A DNA stretch of 64,000 bases from Geodermatophilus obscurus DSM 43160 (GTDB lineage: Bacteria; Actinomycetota; Actinomycetes; Mycobacteriales; Geodermatophilaceae). Of this stretch, positions 40,149 to 47,267 are shown one piece after another (positions within the stretch are counted from its first letter, which is position 1; the number at the start of each line of letters is the position of its first letter). The notes under the pieces were generated by a model, which ran no database searches, was not told where the DNA came from, and saw only the letters and a list, made by a program, of their open reading frames with translations. The position numbers and the translations under genes were made by a program. The DNA is taken from NCBI RefSeq assembly GCF_000025345.1, contig NC_013757.1, forward strand, positions 2,294,001-2,358,000. The letters are read 5' to 3'.

Positions 40149-42019
40149 CTACCGGGGCGCCGCCTGCTGGCGGCGCCGGCGGTGGGCGGCCATGCGCACC
40201 GGGGCGTCGGCGGTGCCGTAGCCGTCGTAGCCGCCCAGGCGCTGCACCACCTCGAAGAACACCCGGTCGCCGAGCACCTCGGTGGCCAGGTGCAGGTAGC
40301 CGCCGGCGCCGTCCTCCTCGTACATGAGGCCGTGCTCCCGGATCGCGGCCAGCACGTCGGCGGGCAGGTCGAAGCGGGCCTCGAGGTCGTCGGCGTAGTT
40401 GGCCGGCAGCGGCAGCACCGGCGCCCCGGCGTCACGCAGGACCCGGGCGGTGGCGACCAGGTCGTCGGTGGCCAGGGCGACGTACTGCGGCTCGGGCACA
40501 CCGGGCGCCCAGCCGCCGCGGCGCAGCGTCGCGGCCGACAGCGCCAGCCGGACCGACCGGTCGGGATCGGTGACGGCGCGGGTGCGCACCAGCCCGAACG
40601 GCGCGGCGGTCTCGATGACCTCCTGCGCCTCGAGACCCAGCACCGCGCGGTAGAACAGCCCCGCCTCGTCGAAGGAGTCGAACGGCTGGGTCAGTCCCAC
40701 GTGGTCCACGCCGGTGATGCCGGCGCCGGGGCCCGCCTGCTGCCCGGTGGGCAGGAAGTCGGCGGGCCAGCCGTCGGGGACGGTGCGGGTGAAGAAGACC
40801 TGCGTGCCGTCGGGCGCGGCCCACGGCCGACAGCTCCCGCCTCTGCGGCGCCGCGGGTGCGGGGGAGGACCGGGGCGCTCATCGCCTCGGCGCGGGCGGC
40901 CGAGCGGGCGGGGTCGGCGCTCTCCAGGCCGAGCGCGGCGACCGAGGCGACCCCGCTCGCGGCCGGGCGGAGGACGTCGGCCCGGTTGGTGTAGGCGTTG
41001 AGCAGCACCCGCGCGCGGCCCTGCTCCCACAGCTGCACCGGCTTGGAGCGGTGCTGGCCGGTGTGGGTGAAGCCGAGCGCGGCGAGCACCTCGGCGGCCC
41101 GCGGCCCGGACACCCCGTCGACCCCGAGCTCGGTGAACGACCAGCCCGAGAGCGCCGGCGCGGCCGGGGGCGGGACCAGGCCGGTCGCCGGGTCGCGCAG
41201 CGCCAGCGCCTCCTCCAGCCACTGCAGCGAGCGCATGGCGTCGACCGCCGTCCGGGCCGGGTCGGCCTGCCGGTAGACGTCGTTGAAGACCTCCAGCGAC
41301 AGCGGCCCGGCGTAGCCGGTGGCGAGCACGGCGGCGACGAAGCCGGGCAGGTCGAAGGCGCCCTGGCCCGGGAAGAGGCGGTGGTGGCGGCTCCACTGCA
41401 GGACGTCCATGGCCAGCCGCGGCGCGTCGGCCAGCTGCAGGAAGAACAGCTTCTCCCCGGGGACGTCGGCGAAGCCGGCCGGGTCCCCGCCGCGGGAGAG
41501 CACGTGGAAGCTGTCCAGGCACAGCCCGAGGGCGGGGGAGTCCGCGCGCCGGACGGCGTCCCACGACCGCTCCCAGGTCGAGACGTGCCGGCCCCAGGCC
41601 AGCGCCTCGTAGGCGATCCGCAGACCGCGCTCGCCGGCCCGGGCGGCGGCGGTGGCCAGCTGCCCGGCCAGTCGGTCGGCGTCGTCGACGGCGTCCGCCG
41701 CGACCGAGGAGCAGACCAGCACGGTGTCGACGCCGAGCTGCGCCATCACGTCGAACTTGTGCTCGGCCCGGCGCAGGTTACGGGCGAAGCGGTCGTCGTC
41801 GGTGGAGTCGAGGTCCCGGAAGGGCTGGTAGAGGTCGATCGACAGGCCCAGGTCCGCGCAGCGGGCGGCCAGCTCGGCGGGGGACCAGGGGGAGGCGACC
41901 AGGTCGGGCTCGAAGACCTCGATGCCGTCGAACCCGGCGGCTGCCGCCGCGGCGATCTTGTCCTCGAGCGTGCCGGAGAGGCAGACGGTCGCGATCGCCC
42001 GGCGGCCGGCCCCCTGCAG
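40149..42019 (-). pseudogene. QuiC-like sugar-phosphate isomerase/HPPD-fold enzyme (3-dehydroshikimate dehydratase type), frameshifted
   Basis: Two frames together encode a two-domain protein of about 620 residues. N-terminal TIM-barrel part: AIATVCLSGTLEDKIAAAAA, FDGIEVFEPDLV, LCLDSFHVLSRGGDPAGF. C-terminal vicinal-oxygen-chelate (4-hydroxyphenylpyruvate-dioxygenase-like) part: ITGVDHVGLTQPFDSFDEAG, ALATDDLVATARVLRDAGAP, LHLATEVLGDRVFFEVVQRL. The frame breaks near 40825-40845: two extra G residues (minus strand GCG-G-GAG and GTG-G-GCC) would explain it, restoring EAELSAVAAPDGTQ. There is no normal ATG/GTG start at the family's usual position; CTG 42019 and GTG 42121 are the only candidates. 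Function would be conversion of 3-dehydroshikimate to protocatechuate. Confidence 0.75.
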
Positions 42020-42110
42020 GGTCCCGGCGCGGGCCTGGCGGGGGGCAGGGGCGGCCTCGTCCCGGGTCCCGCCCCGATCTCGCGAGGGGTGGGGAAGACG
42101 AGGTCCTTCC
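42005..42110 (-). repeat. Gene-terminal palindromic repeat, copy D, tandem with a second variant
   Basis: Reading minus after the aroE stop: GGAAGGACCTCGTCTTCC, CCCACCCC, loop TCGCGAGATC, GGGGCGGG, ACCCGGGACGAGGCC. The outer CCTCGTC pairs with GACGAGG. A second, E/F-like unit follows: CCCCTGCCCCCCGCC... GGGACCCTGCAGGGGGCC. The pair occupies the site where the QuiC-like start codon and ribosome binding site should be. Confidence 0.65.
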
Positions 42111-42989
42111 TCAGTTGACACGGACGTCGGAGACCAGCGTGGTGAAGTGGGCCAGCATCCGCTCGGCGTCGGGCTCGACGCCGGTGAACAGCCGGAAGGC
42201 GTCGACGGCCTGGAACACCGCCATGCCGCCGCCGTCGAGCACCCGGCAGCCCAGCTCCCGGGCGGTGCGCACCAGCGCGGTCTCCAGCGGCCGGTAGACG
42301 ATGTCGGCCACCCACAACACGGGGCGCAGCAGGCCGGCGTCCAGCGGCAGCCCGGGGTGGGCGGCCATGCCGGTGGGGGTGGCGTGCACCAGCCCGTCGG
42401 CGCCTTCCAGCGCCGCCGGCAGCACGCCGAGGTCGCCACCCTCGGCGCGGTCGGCGCCGAAGCGCCCGCCCAGCGATGCGGCAAGCTCACCGGCCCGCCG
42501 GCCGTCGACGTCCAGGACGGTCAGCCGGCGGGTGCCCAGGGTGAGCAGCGCGTGCGCGACCGCGGCCCCGGCGCCTCCGGCGCCGAGCAGCACCACCCGG
42601 TCCAGCGGGGCCTCGGGCAGCCCCCGGTCGAAGGCCCGCGCGAAGCCGGACCAGTCGGTGTTGTGCCCGACCGCCCGGTCGTCGCGGAGGACGACGGTGT
42701 TCACCGCGCCGAGGGCCGCGGCGTCGGGGGAGAGCTCGTCGAGGTGCTCGAGGACCACCTGCTTGCAGGGGTGGGTGACATTGAGCCCGTCGTACCCCGC
42801 CAGCCGGGCGGCGGCCAGGATCTCGCCGATCGCCGAGGCCGGCTTCTGCAGCCGGTCGAGGTCCAGGCGCCGGTAGAGGTAGCGCAGGCCCAGCTCGTCG
42901 GCCTCGCGCTCGTGCAGCGGTGGGGACAGCGAGGGACCGATGCCGCTGCCGACCAGACCGACCAGGAACCCCTGCGTGCTGTCCGTCAC
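42111..42989 (-). CDS. aroE: Shikimate/quinate 5-dehydrogenase family enzyme
   Basis: A 292-residue NAD(P)-dependent shikimate dehydrogenase-fold enzyme. Substrate domain: LVGSGIGPSLSPPLHEREAD, LNVTHPCKQVVLEHLDEL with the catalytic Lys, AVNTVVLRDDRAVGHNTDWS with the catalytic Asp. Nucleotide domain: VVLLGAGGAGAAVAHALLTL, then LVHATPTGMAAHPGLPLDAG. Position between a 3-dehydroshikimate-dehydratase-like gene and a shikimate-type MFS transporter points to quinate/shikimate catabolism rather than biosynthesis; a housekeeping aroE would be elsewhere. GTG 42989 follows GGGGGCGG. The promoter carries an operator-like motif. Confidence 0.9.
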   Translation of the reverse strand: MTDSTQGFLVGLVGSGIGPSLSPPLHEREADELGLRYLYRRLDLDRLQKPASAIGEILAAARLAGYDGLNVTHPCKQVVLEHLDELSPDAAALGAVNTVVLRDDRAVGHNTDWSGFARAFDRGLPEAPLDRVVLLGAGGAGAAVAHALLTLGTRRLTVLDVDGRRAGELAASLGGRFGADRAEGGDLGVLPAALEGADGLVHATPTGMAAHPGLPLDAGLLRPVLWVADIVYRPLETALVRTARELGCRVLDGGGMAVFQAVDAFRLFTGVEPDAERMLAHFTTLVSDVRVN

Positions 42990-43001
42990 GGGACCGCCCC
43001 C

Positions 43002-43020
43002 TATGTACCAACTGGTGAGT
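43002..43020. promoter_or_regulatory. Candidate operator O1 (ATGTACCAA-ctggt) in the aroE promoter
   Basis: TATGTACCAACTGGTGAGT contains the dyad ACCA-AC-TGGT and overlaps the aroE -10 region (TACATA on minus). Nine bases, ATGTACCAA, are identical to O2. Confidence 0.55.
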
Positions 43021-43114
43021 TGTTGTGCAGCAGACCACATCCGGTCGCCCGACACCAGCCTCCACCGGCGGTGCACGACCGTCCGCGGGCAGGGGCTTGT
43101 GCTCCACGCCACGC

Positions 43115-43135
43115 TAATGTACCAATTAGTTCATT
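43115..43135. promoter_or_regulatory. Candidate operator O2 with -10 box TAATGT of the MFS gene
   Basis: TAATGTACCAATTAGTTCAT overlaps TAATGT (43115-43120), the likely -10 of the MFS gene. It shares ATGTACCAA-T-GT with O1, 113 bp away. The pair flanks a 90-bp stretch without genes between divergent promoters. Confidence 0.55.
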
Positions 43136-43228
43136 GCGGACGTGGTGCCGGTCACCGCGCTCGCTCTCCGCACCGAGCACCGCCGCCCCGCGCCCGCCGG
43201 CGCACCCCCTTCCCTCTCAGGAGGACCG

Positions 43229-44620
43229 ATGCGCGACCGAGTGGTCGAACCCCCCGGCTCGCACGAGCCCAGCGAGTTCCAGAAGACGCCCAAGAAGGCC
43301 GCGGCCAGCGGCTGGATGGGCAGCGCGCTGGAGTACTACGACTTCTTCATCTACGCCCAGGCCGCCGCCCTGGTGTTCCCGACGCTCTTCTTCCCGGAGT
43401 CCGACCCGCAGATCGGGATCATCATCTCGCTGGCCACCTTCGGGGTGGGCTACGTCGCCCGGCCGATCGGAGCGTTCGTCCTCGGCCACTGGGGTGACAC
43501 CCGCGGCCGCAAGAACGTGCTGGTGCTCTGCATGCTGCTGATGGGCGTGTCCACGTTCCTCGTCGCGCTGCTGCCCACCTACCAGCAGGTCGGCCTGCTG
43601 GCCCCGGCGCTGCTGGTGGCGCTGCGACTGGTGCAGGGCTTCGCCGTGGGCGGGGAGATCTCCGGCGCCAGCGCGATGATCGTTGAGCACGCCCCCTTCG
43701 GCCGGCGCGGCTACTACGCCAGCTACACCCTGCAGGGTGTGCAGGCCGGGCAGATCCTCGCCGCCGCGATCTTCCTGCCGCTGGCGGCGATCCTGCCCGA
43801 GGAGGCGTTCCAGTCCTGGGGCTGGCGCATCCCGTTCCTGCTGTCCGCCTTCGTGGTGATCGCCGGCATCATCATCCGGCGCCGGGTCGACGAGACCCCG
43901 GCCTTCCAGGAGGAGGCCGTGCACGGTGAGGTGCCCAAGGCCCCGATCGTCCAGGCGGTCCGGGAGAGCGGCCCGGACATGCTCCGGGTGATCTGCATGG
44001 CGCTGATGAACGCCGTCCCGGTGGCGACCACCGTGTTCGGTGCCACCTACGCCACGCAGGCGGCGTACGGCATCGAGTTCAGCGCCGCCACCTACCTGTG
44101 GATCTCCGTGGTGGGCAACGCGGTCGCCGTGCTGCTGATCCCCTTCGTCGGCAACCTGTCCGACCGCATCGGCCGGCGGCCCTGCATCATCGTCGGCGCG
44201 CTGGGGTCGACGGCGCTGTCCTTCGCCTACCTCTACGCGATCAGCCAGGGGTCCGTGGTCTGGGCCTTCGTCTTCGCGATCCTGATGTGGGGCATCGTCT
44301 ACCAGGGCTACAACGCGGTCTTCCCGGCCTTCTACCAGGAGCTCTTCCCCACCCGGACCCGCGTCACCGCCTTCGCGGTCTCGCAGAACCTGGGCACCAT
44401 GATCACCGCGTTTCTCCCCGCCCTGTACGCGATCATCGCCCCTGGTGACGCGAACGTGCCGCTGATCGTCGGCGGCATCACCTTCGGCATCGGGATCGTC
44501 GCGGCCACGGCCGCCTGGTCGGCCCGGGAGACCCACCGGGTGCACATGGACGACCTGGGTCGCGACGACGCCCCCGTGGTGCCGCGCGAGGAGTACGAGC
44601 GCATCCGCGCCTCGCTCTGA
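43229..44620 (+). CDS. MFS transporter, metabolite:H+ symporter (shikimate type)
   Basis: A 463-residue twelve-helix MFS protein of the MHS family. Motifs are SGWMGSALEYYDFFIYAQAA (family opening), LGHWGDTRGRKNVLVLCMLL (loop 2-3 signature), VQGFAVGGEISGASAMIVEH, RIPFLLSAFVVIAGIIIRRR, and LSDRIGRRPCIIVGALGSTA in the second half. MHS members take up shikimate, alpha-ketoglutarate or proline. Its divergent arrangement with aroE and a shared operator motif favour shikimate or quinate. ATG 43229 has AGGAGG 5 nt upstream. Confidence 0.9.
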   Translation: MRDRVVEPPGSHEPSEFQKTPKKAAASGWMGSALEYYDFFIYAQAAALVFPTLFFPESDPQIGIIISLATFGVGYVARPIGAFVLGHWGDTRGRKNVLVLCMLLMGVSTFLVALLPTYQQVGLLAPALLVALRLVQGFAVGGEISGASAMIVEHAPFGRRGYYASYTLQGVQAGQILAAAIFLPLAAILPEEAFQSWGWRIPFLLSAFVVIAGIIIRRRVDETPAFQEEAVHGEVPKAPIVQAVRESGPDMLRVICMALMNAVPVATTVFGATYATQAAYGIEFSAATYLWISVVGNAVAVLLIPFVGNLSDRIGRRPCIIVGALGSTALSFAYLYAISQGSVVWAFVFAILMWGIVYQGYNAVFPAFYQELFPTRTRVTAFAVSQNLGTMITAFLPALYAIIAPGDANVPLIVGGITFGIGIVAATAAWSARETHRVHMDDLGRDDAPVVPREEYERIRASL

Positions 44621-44685
44621 CCCAGATGACCCCCTGCCCCCGCCACTCGCAGGCTCGCGGCGGGACCCTGCAGGGGGGCCGCCCC
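44621..44685 (+). repeat. Gene-terminal palindromic repeat, copy E
   Basis: After the MFS stop: GACCCCCTGCCC, stem CCCGCC, loop ACTCGCAGGCTCGC, GGCGGG, ACCCTGCAGGGGGGCC. Outer CCCCCTGC pairs perfectly with GCAGGGGG, enclosing the inner stem. Confidence 0.7.
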
Positions 44686-44790
44686 GGTGGCCGGGCCGAC
44701 CTGCGTCGGCCCGGCCACCGGCCTCCGATGCCAGGGAGGCTTCGTGACCGGGGAGCCGGTCGACCTGCCGAGGCCCGCCGCGAGCCGTCC

Positions 44791-44796
44791 TAGGCT
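44791..44796 (+). promoter_or_regulatory. -10 box TAGGCT for the TetR gene
   Basis: TAGGCT lies 36 nt before GTG 44833. No copy of the ATGTACCAA motif is nearby. Confidence 0.5.
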
Positions 44797-44832
44797 CGGG
44801 GGCAGTCCACCGACGTGAAGAGGTCCGCAGCC

Positions 44833-45519
44833 GTGTCGTCCGTCGCCCAGCCGCTGTCCGACGAGTCCGTCCCCTCGGCCGCAGCCGTGCCCGACCCGCC
44901 GCGGCAGCGGGACGCCGAGCGCACCCGTGCCGAGATCCTCGACGTGGCCACCCAGGAGTTCGCCGACCGGGGCTACGCCGGGGCGCGGGTCGACGAGATC
45001 GCCGCCAAGACCAGCACGACCAAGCGGATGATCTACTACTACTTCGGCGGCAAGGAGCAGCTCTACGTCGCCGTCCTGGAGCGGGCCTACAAGCGGATCC
45101 GCAGCCTCGAGCAGCAGCTCGACGTCGAGCACCTGGACCCGGTGCAGGCGGTGCGGGAGCTCGCCTGCCTCACCTTCGACCACCACGAGGCGCACCCGGA
45201 GTTCATCCGGCTGGTGAGCATCGAGAACATCCACCGAGCCGAGCACATCGCCCGTTCCGAGGCGCTGTCCGGGCTGGCCAACCCCGTGCTGGACGTCCTC
45301 GGCCGGATCCTCGCGCGGGGCTGGGACGCCGGGTTGTTCCGGGACGACGTCGACGCCCTTGACGTGCACCAGGTGATCAGCTCGTTCTGCGTCTTCCGGA
45401 CGGCGAACCGGCACACCTGGCGCGTCCTGTTCGGCCGGGACATGCTCGACGCGGAGCGACGCGAGCACCAGCGCCGGATGGTCGGCGACCTCGTCGTCGC
45501 CCACCTCACCGCCCGCTGA
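44833..45519 (+). CDS. TetR family transcriptional regulator
   Basis: A 228-residue TetR regulator. After a Pro/Ser-rich N-terminus (1-30) comes the HTH domain: RTRAEILDVATQEFADRGYA, GARVDEIAAKTSTTKRMIYY and YFGGKEQLYVAVLERAYKRI. The C-terminal part (IRLVSIENIHRAEHIARSEA) resembles TetR_C domains of regulators of aromatic-compound genes. GTG 44833 follows AAGAGGT at 9 nt; GTG 44815 would add six residues. Placed directly after the shikimate-type transporter, it is the best candidate to bind O1/O2. Confidence 0.88.
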   Translation: MSSVAQPLSDESVPSAAAVPDPPRQRDAERTRAEILDVATQEFADRGYAGARVDEIAAKTSTTKRMIYYYFGGKEQLYVAVLERAYKRIRSLEQQLDVEHLDPVQAVRELACLTFDHHEAHPEFIRLVSIENIHRAEHIARSEALSGLANPVLDVLGRILARGWDAGLFRDDVDALDVHQVISSFCVFRTANRHTWRVLFGRDMLDAERREHQRRMVGDLVVAHLTAR

Positions 45520-45605
45520 GCAGGCGCCGTCGCCGGCGAGTGCGACGAACTCGTGGCCATCGAGCGCTGATCACCACGGGTCCGCAGCACTCGACGCGGC
45601 GGGGC

Positions 45606-45953
45606 TCAGTGCAGGCGGGACAGCCAGTCGGCGGGGACCCGGCCGCGTGGCCCGGGAGCCGGCTGGTTCCACGGGCGGTGCTCGGGCGGCGCGAGTTCCG
45701 GGCCCGTCGCGAAGTCCTCGCGGGTGAAGTCCCAGAACCAGCTCTCGCCCGGCTCGTAGCTGCGGATGACCGGGTGCCCGGACTCGCCCGCGTGCCGGCG
45801 GGCGTGCTGGGAGGGGGAGGAGTCGCAGCAGCCGACGTGGCCGCAGGCGGCGCACCGGCGGAGGTGGAACCACCACCCGCCCGTGGCCTCGCACTCCACG
45901 CAGCCCGTGCCGCTCGGAGGCACGGACGGGTCGATCGCAGCGGCAGCGTCCAC
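45606..45953 (-). CDS. UBP-type zinc finger protein
   Basis: A 115-residue protein that is mostly a UBP-type (ubiquitin-hydrolase-type) zinc finger: GCVECEATGGWWFHLRRCAA, CGHVGCCDSSPSQHARRHAG and ESGHPVIRSYEPGESWFWDF, with the CxxC...CxxC..C...H...H ligand set. A basic, Pro-rich tail follows. In eukaryotes the fold binds ubiquitin C-termini; in bacteria the ligand is unknown. GTG 45953 lies 7 nt after TACCGT, indicating a leaderless mRNA. It is divergent from the thioredoxin-fold gene and near the REC-TrxR/histidine-kinase genes, a neighbourhood I associate with this finger. Confidence 0.85.
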   Translation of the reverse strand: MDAAAAIDPSVPPSGTGCVECEATGGWWFHLRRCAACGHVGCCDSSPSQHARRHAGESGHPVIRSYEPGESWFWDFTREDFATGPELAPPEHRPWNQPAPGPRGRVPADWLSRLH

Positions 45954-45960
45954 GACCGTC

Positions 45961-45966
45961 ACGGTA
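45961..45966 (-). promoter_or_regulatory. -10 box TACCGT, leaderless start of the UBP zinc-finger gene
   Basis: TACCGT (minus) - GACGGTC - GTG 45953. Confidence 0.6.
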
Positions 45967-46039
45967 GGGACCACGACCGCTCCCCGGAAGCCGTCGCGCA
46001 GCCGACGGGGCACACTCGGTCCGGGGGACGGAGGGCAGC

Positions 46040-46408
46040 GTGGGGACGGTCAGCCTCTCGGAGGACGACTTCGCGGCGGCGACGCAGGCCGCGGGCATCG
46101 TGCTGGTCGACTTCCGCGACGCCGCGTCGGGATCGAGCCGGGCTTTCGCCGGGGTCTTCGACGCCGTGGCGCAGCGCCACCCGGACCTGCGCTTCACGGC
46201 CGTCAACCTGCCCGCCGAGCCGCGGCTGGCCGCGGCGGTCGGGGTGAAGCGCGCGCCGAGCCTCATGGTCTTCCGCGACGGCGTGCCGGTGTTCGCCGAG
46301 CCGGGGTGGTTCCCCGAGGACTCCGTGGAGCTGCTCATCGCCACCGTCCGCGACCTCGACATGGTCGCCGTCCGGGAGACCTTCCCGGAGCCGGTCACCG
46401 GATCCTGA
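46040..46408 (+). CDS. Thioredoxin-fold protein lacking the CxxC active site
   Basis: A 122-residue thioredoxin-like protein: IVLVDFRDAASGSSRAFAGV occupies the place of VLVDFWAxWCGPCR in thioredoxin, so both active Cys are Ser (SGSS) and the Trp is gone. The rest of the fold is intact: HPDLRFTAVNLPAEPRLAAA and VKRAPSLMVFRDG with the cis-Pro. It cannot do dithiol exchange, but could bind thioredoxin partners or act as a holdase. GTG 46040 has GGAGGG close upstream. Confidence 0.85.
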   Translation: MGTVSLSEDDFAAATQAAGIVLVDFRDAASGSSRAFAGVFDAVAQRHPDLRFTAVNLPAEPRLAAAVGVKRAPSLMVFRDGVPVFAEPGWFPEDSVELLIATVRDLDMVAVRETFPEPVTGS

Positions 46409-46566
46409 GCGCGGCTGTTCGCCCCCGGTCCGGTGACGGATCGGTGGCGGCCCCGTGACGTCGCCCCGGCACGCTCGCCGTCACGGGCGCACTCAGCGGC
46501 ACTGTCCCCGGACGCCGCGAGTGCGGACCGCTCGTTGTCGGGTCATCTCACCGTGGAGGTCGTGGA

Positions 46567-47046
46567 GTGACGCTCTCACCTGCAGACGCGAACGCCGTCG
46601 TCGAGGCGCACAACCGGTACAGGAGGGACGTGACGGTGAACGTCCCCGACTTGGCGTGGTCCGACGCGCTCGCCACCGACGCACAGAAGTGGGCGGACCA
46701 CCTGGCGAGCCTGCCCACGTGGCCGGCCAACCCGCACAGTGGTGTCGGCGGGGAGAACATCGCATGGGCGGCTCCTCCGGGATCGAAGACCCCGGCGGAG
46801 TTCGTGGACCAGTGGGGAGCGGAGAAGGCGAAGTTCATCCCCCCGTGCACGTTCACGGCGAAGGTGCAGGGAGACCCGTGCTCGACGACGGGGGACTGGC
46901 GGCACATCGGTCACTACACGCAGATCGTCTGGCGTCTCACGACCCACGTGGGTTGCGGTCTGGCCACGAGCGTGGCGACCGGGAGGGACATCTTCGTCGC
47001 CCGGTACGCCCCGCCCGGGAACGTCCGCAACAAACTCGTCTACTAG
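46567..47046 (+). CDS. CAP (SCP/PR-1) domain protein without signal peptide
   Basis: A 159-residue single-domain CAP-superfamily protein: ANAVVEAHNRYRRDVTVNVP, LAWSDALATDAQKWADHLAS, GVGGENIAWAAPPG and the signature HIGHYTQIVWRLTTHVGCG, with the His-Glu...His cleft residues. It resembles plant PR-1 and animal CRISP domains more than bacterial YkwD in its GHYTQ..W..T..VGCG block. The N-terminus MTLSPADANAVV is not a secretion signal, unusual for this family. Two Cys (PPCTF, GDPCS) may pair. Third-position bias is weaker than in neighbours, hinting at acquisition. GTG 46567 follows GGAGG. Confidence 0.85.
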   Translation: MTLSPADANAVVEAHNRYRRDVTVNVPDLAWSDALATDAQKWADHLASLPTWPANPHSGVGGENIAWAAPPGSKTPAEFVDQWGAEKAKFIPPCTFTAKVQGDPCSTTGDWRHIGHYTQIVWRLTTHVGCGLATSVATGRDIFVARYAPPGNVRNKLVY

Positions 47047-47189
47047 AGCTCGTGCTCCGGCGCGAGATCCCTCCGAGTGCCACCCAGTGACGGTAGGGAT
47101 CGGTCCCGGGGGGCGGGAGGGCGGCGGAGGTCCGTGGCCGCCGGCGGCGCTCGTGCCCGCGAGGCTGTCACCGCGGCGGCCGTGCGGGC

Positions 47190-47195
47190 TAGCGT
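47190..47195 (+). promoter_or_regulatory. -10 box TAGCGT for the REC-TrxR/histidine kinase operon
   Basis: TAGCGT lies 72 nt before ATG 47268; the leader ends in AGGAGG. Confidence 0.5.
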
Positions 47196-47267
47196 GGCCA
47201 GAGCCGGCGACGACGCCGTCCTCCCGCACCCCATCCCGCCCACGGCGGGCCCGGACAGGAGGCCGCC

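Noticed and set aside
40691-42490. Single 599-residue frame as an intact QuiC-like protein
   Set aside because: Its C-terminal 40 residues are out-of-frame Pro/Ser/Arg sequence, and its N-terminal part is antisense-like sequence of aroE; the real second domain continues in another frame.
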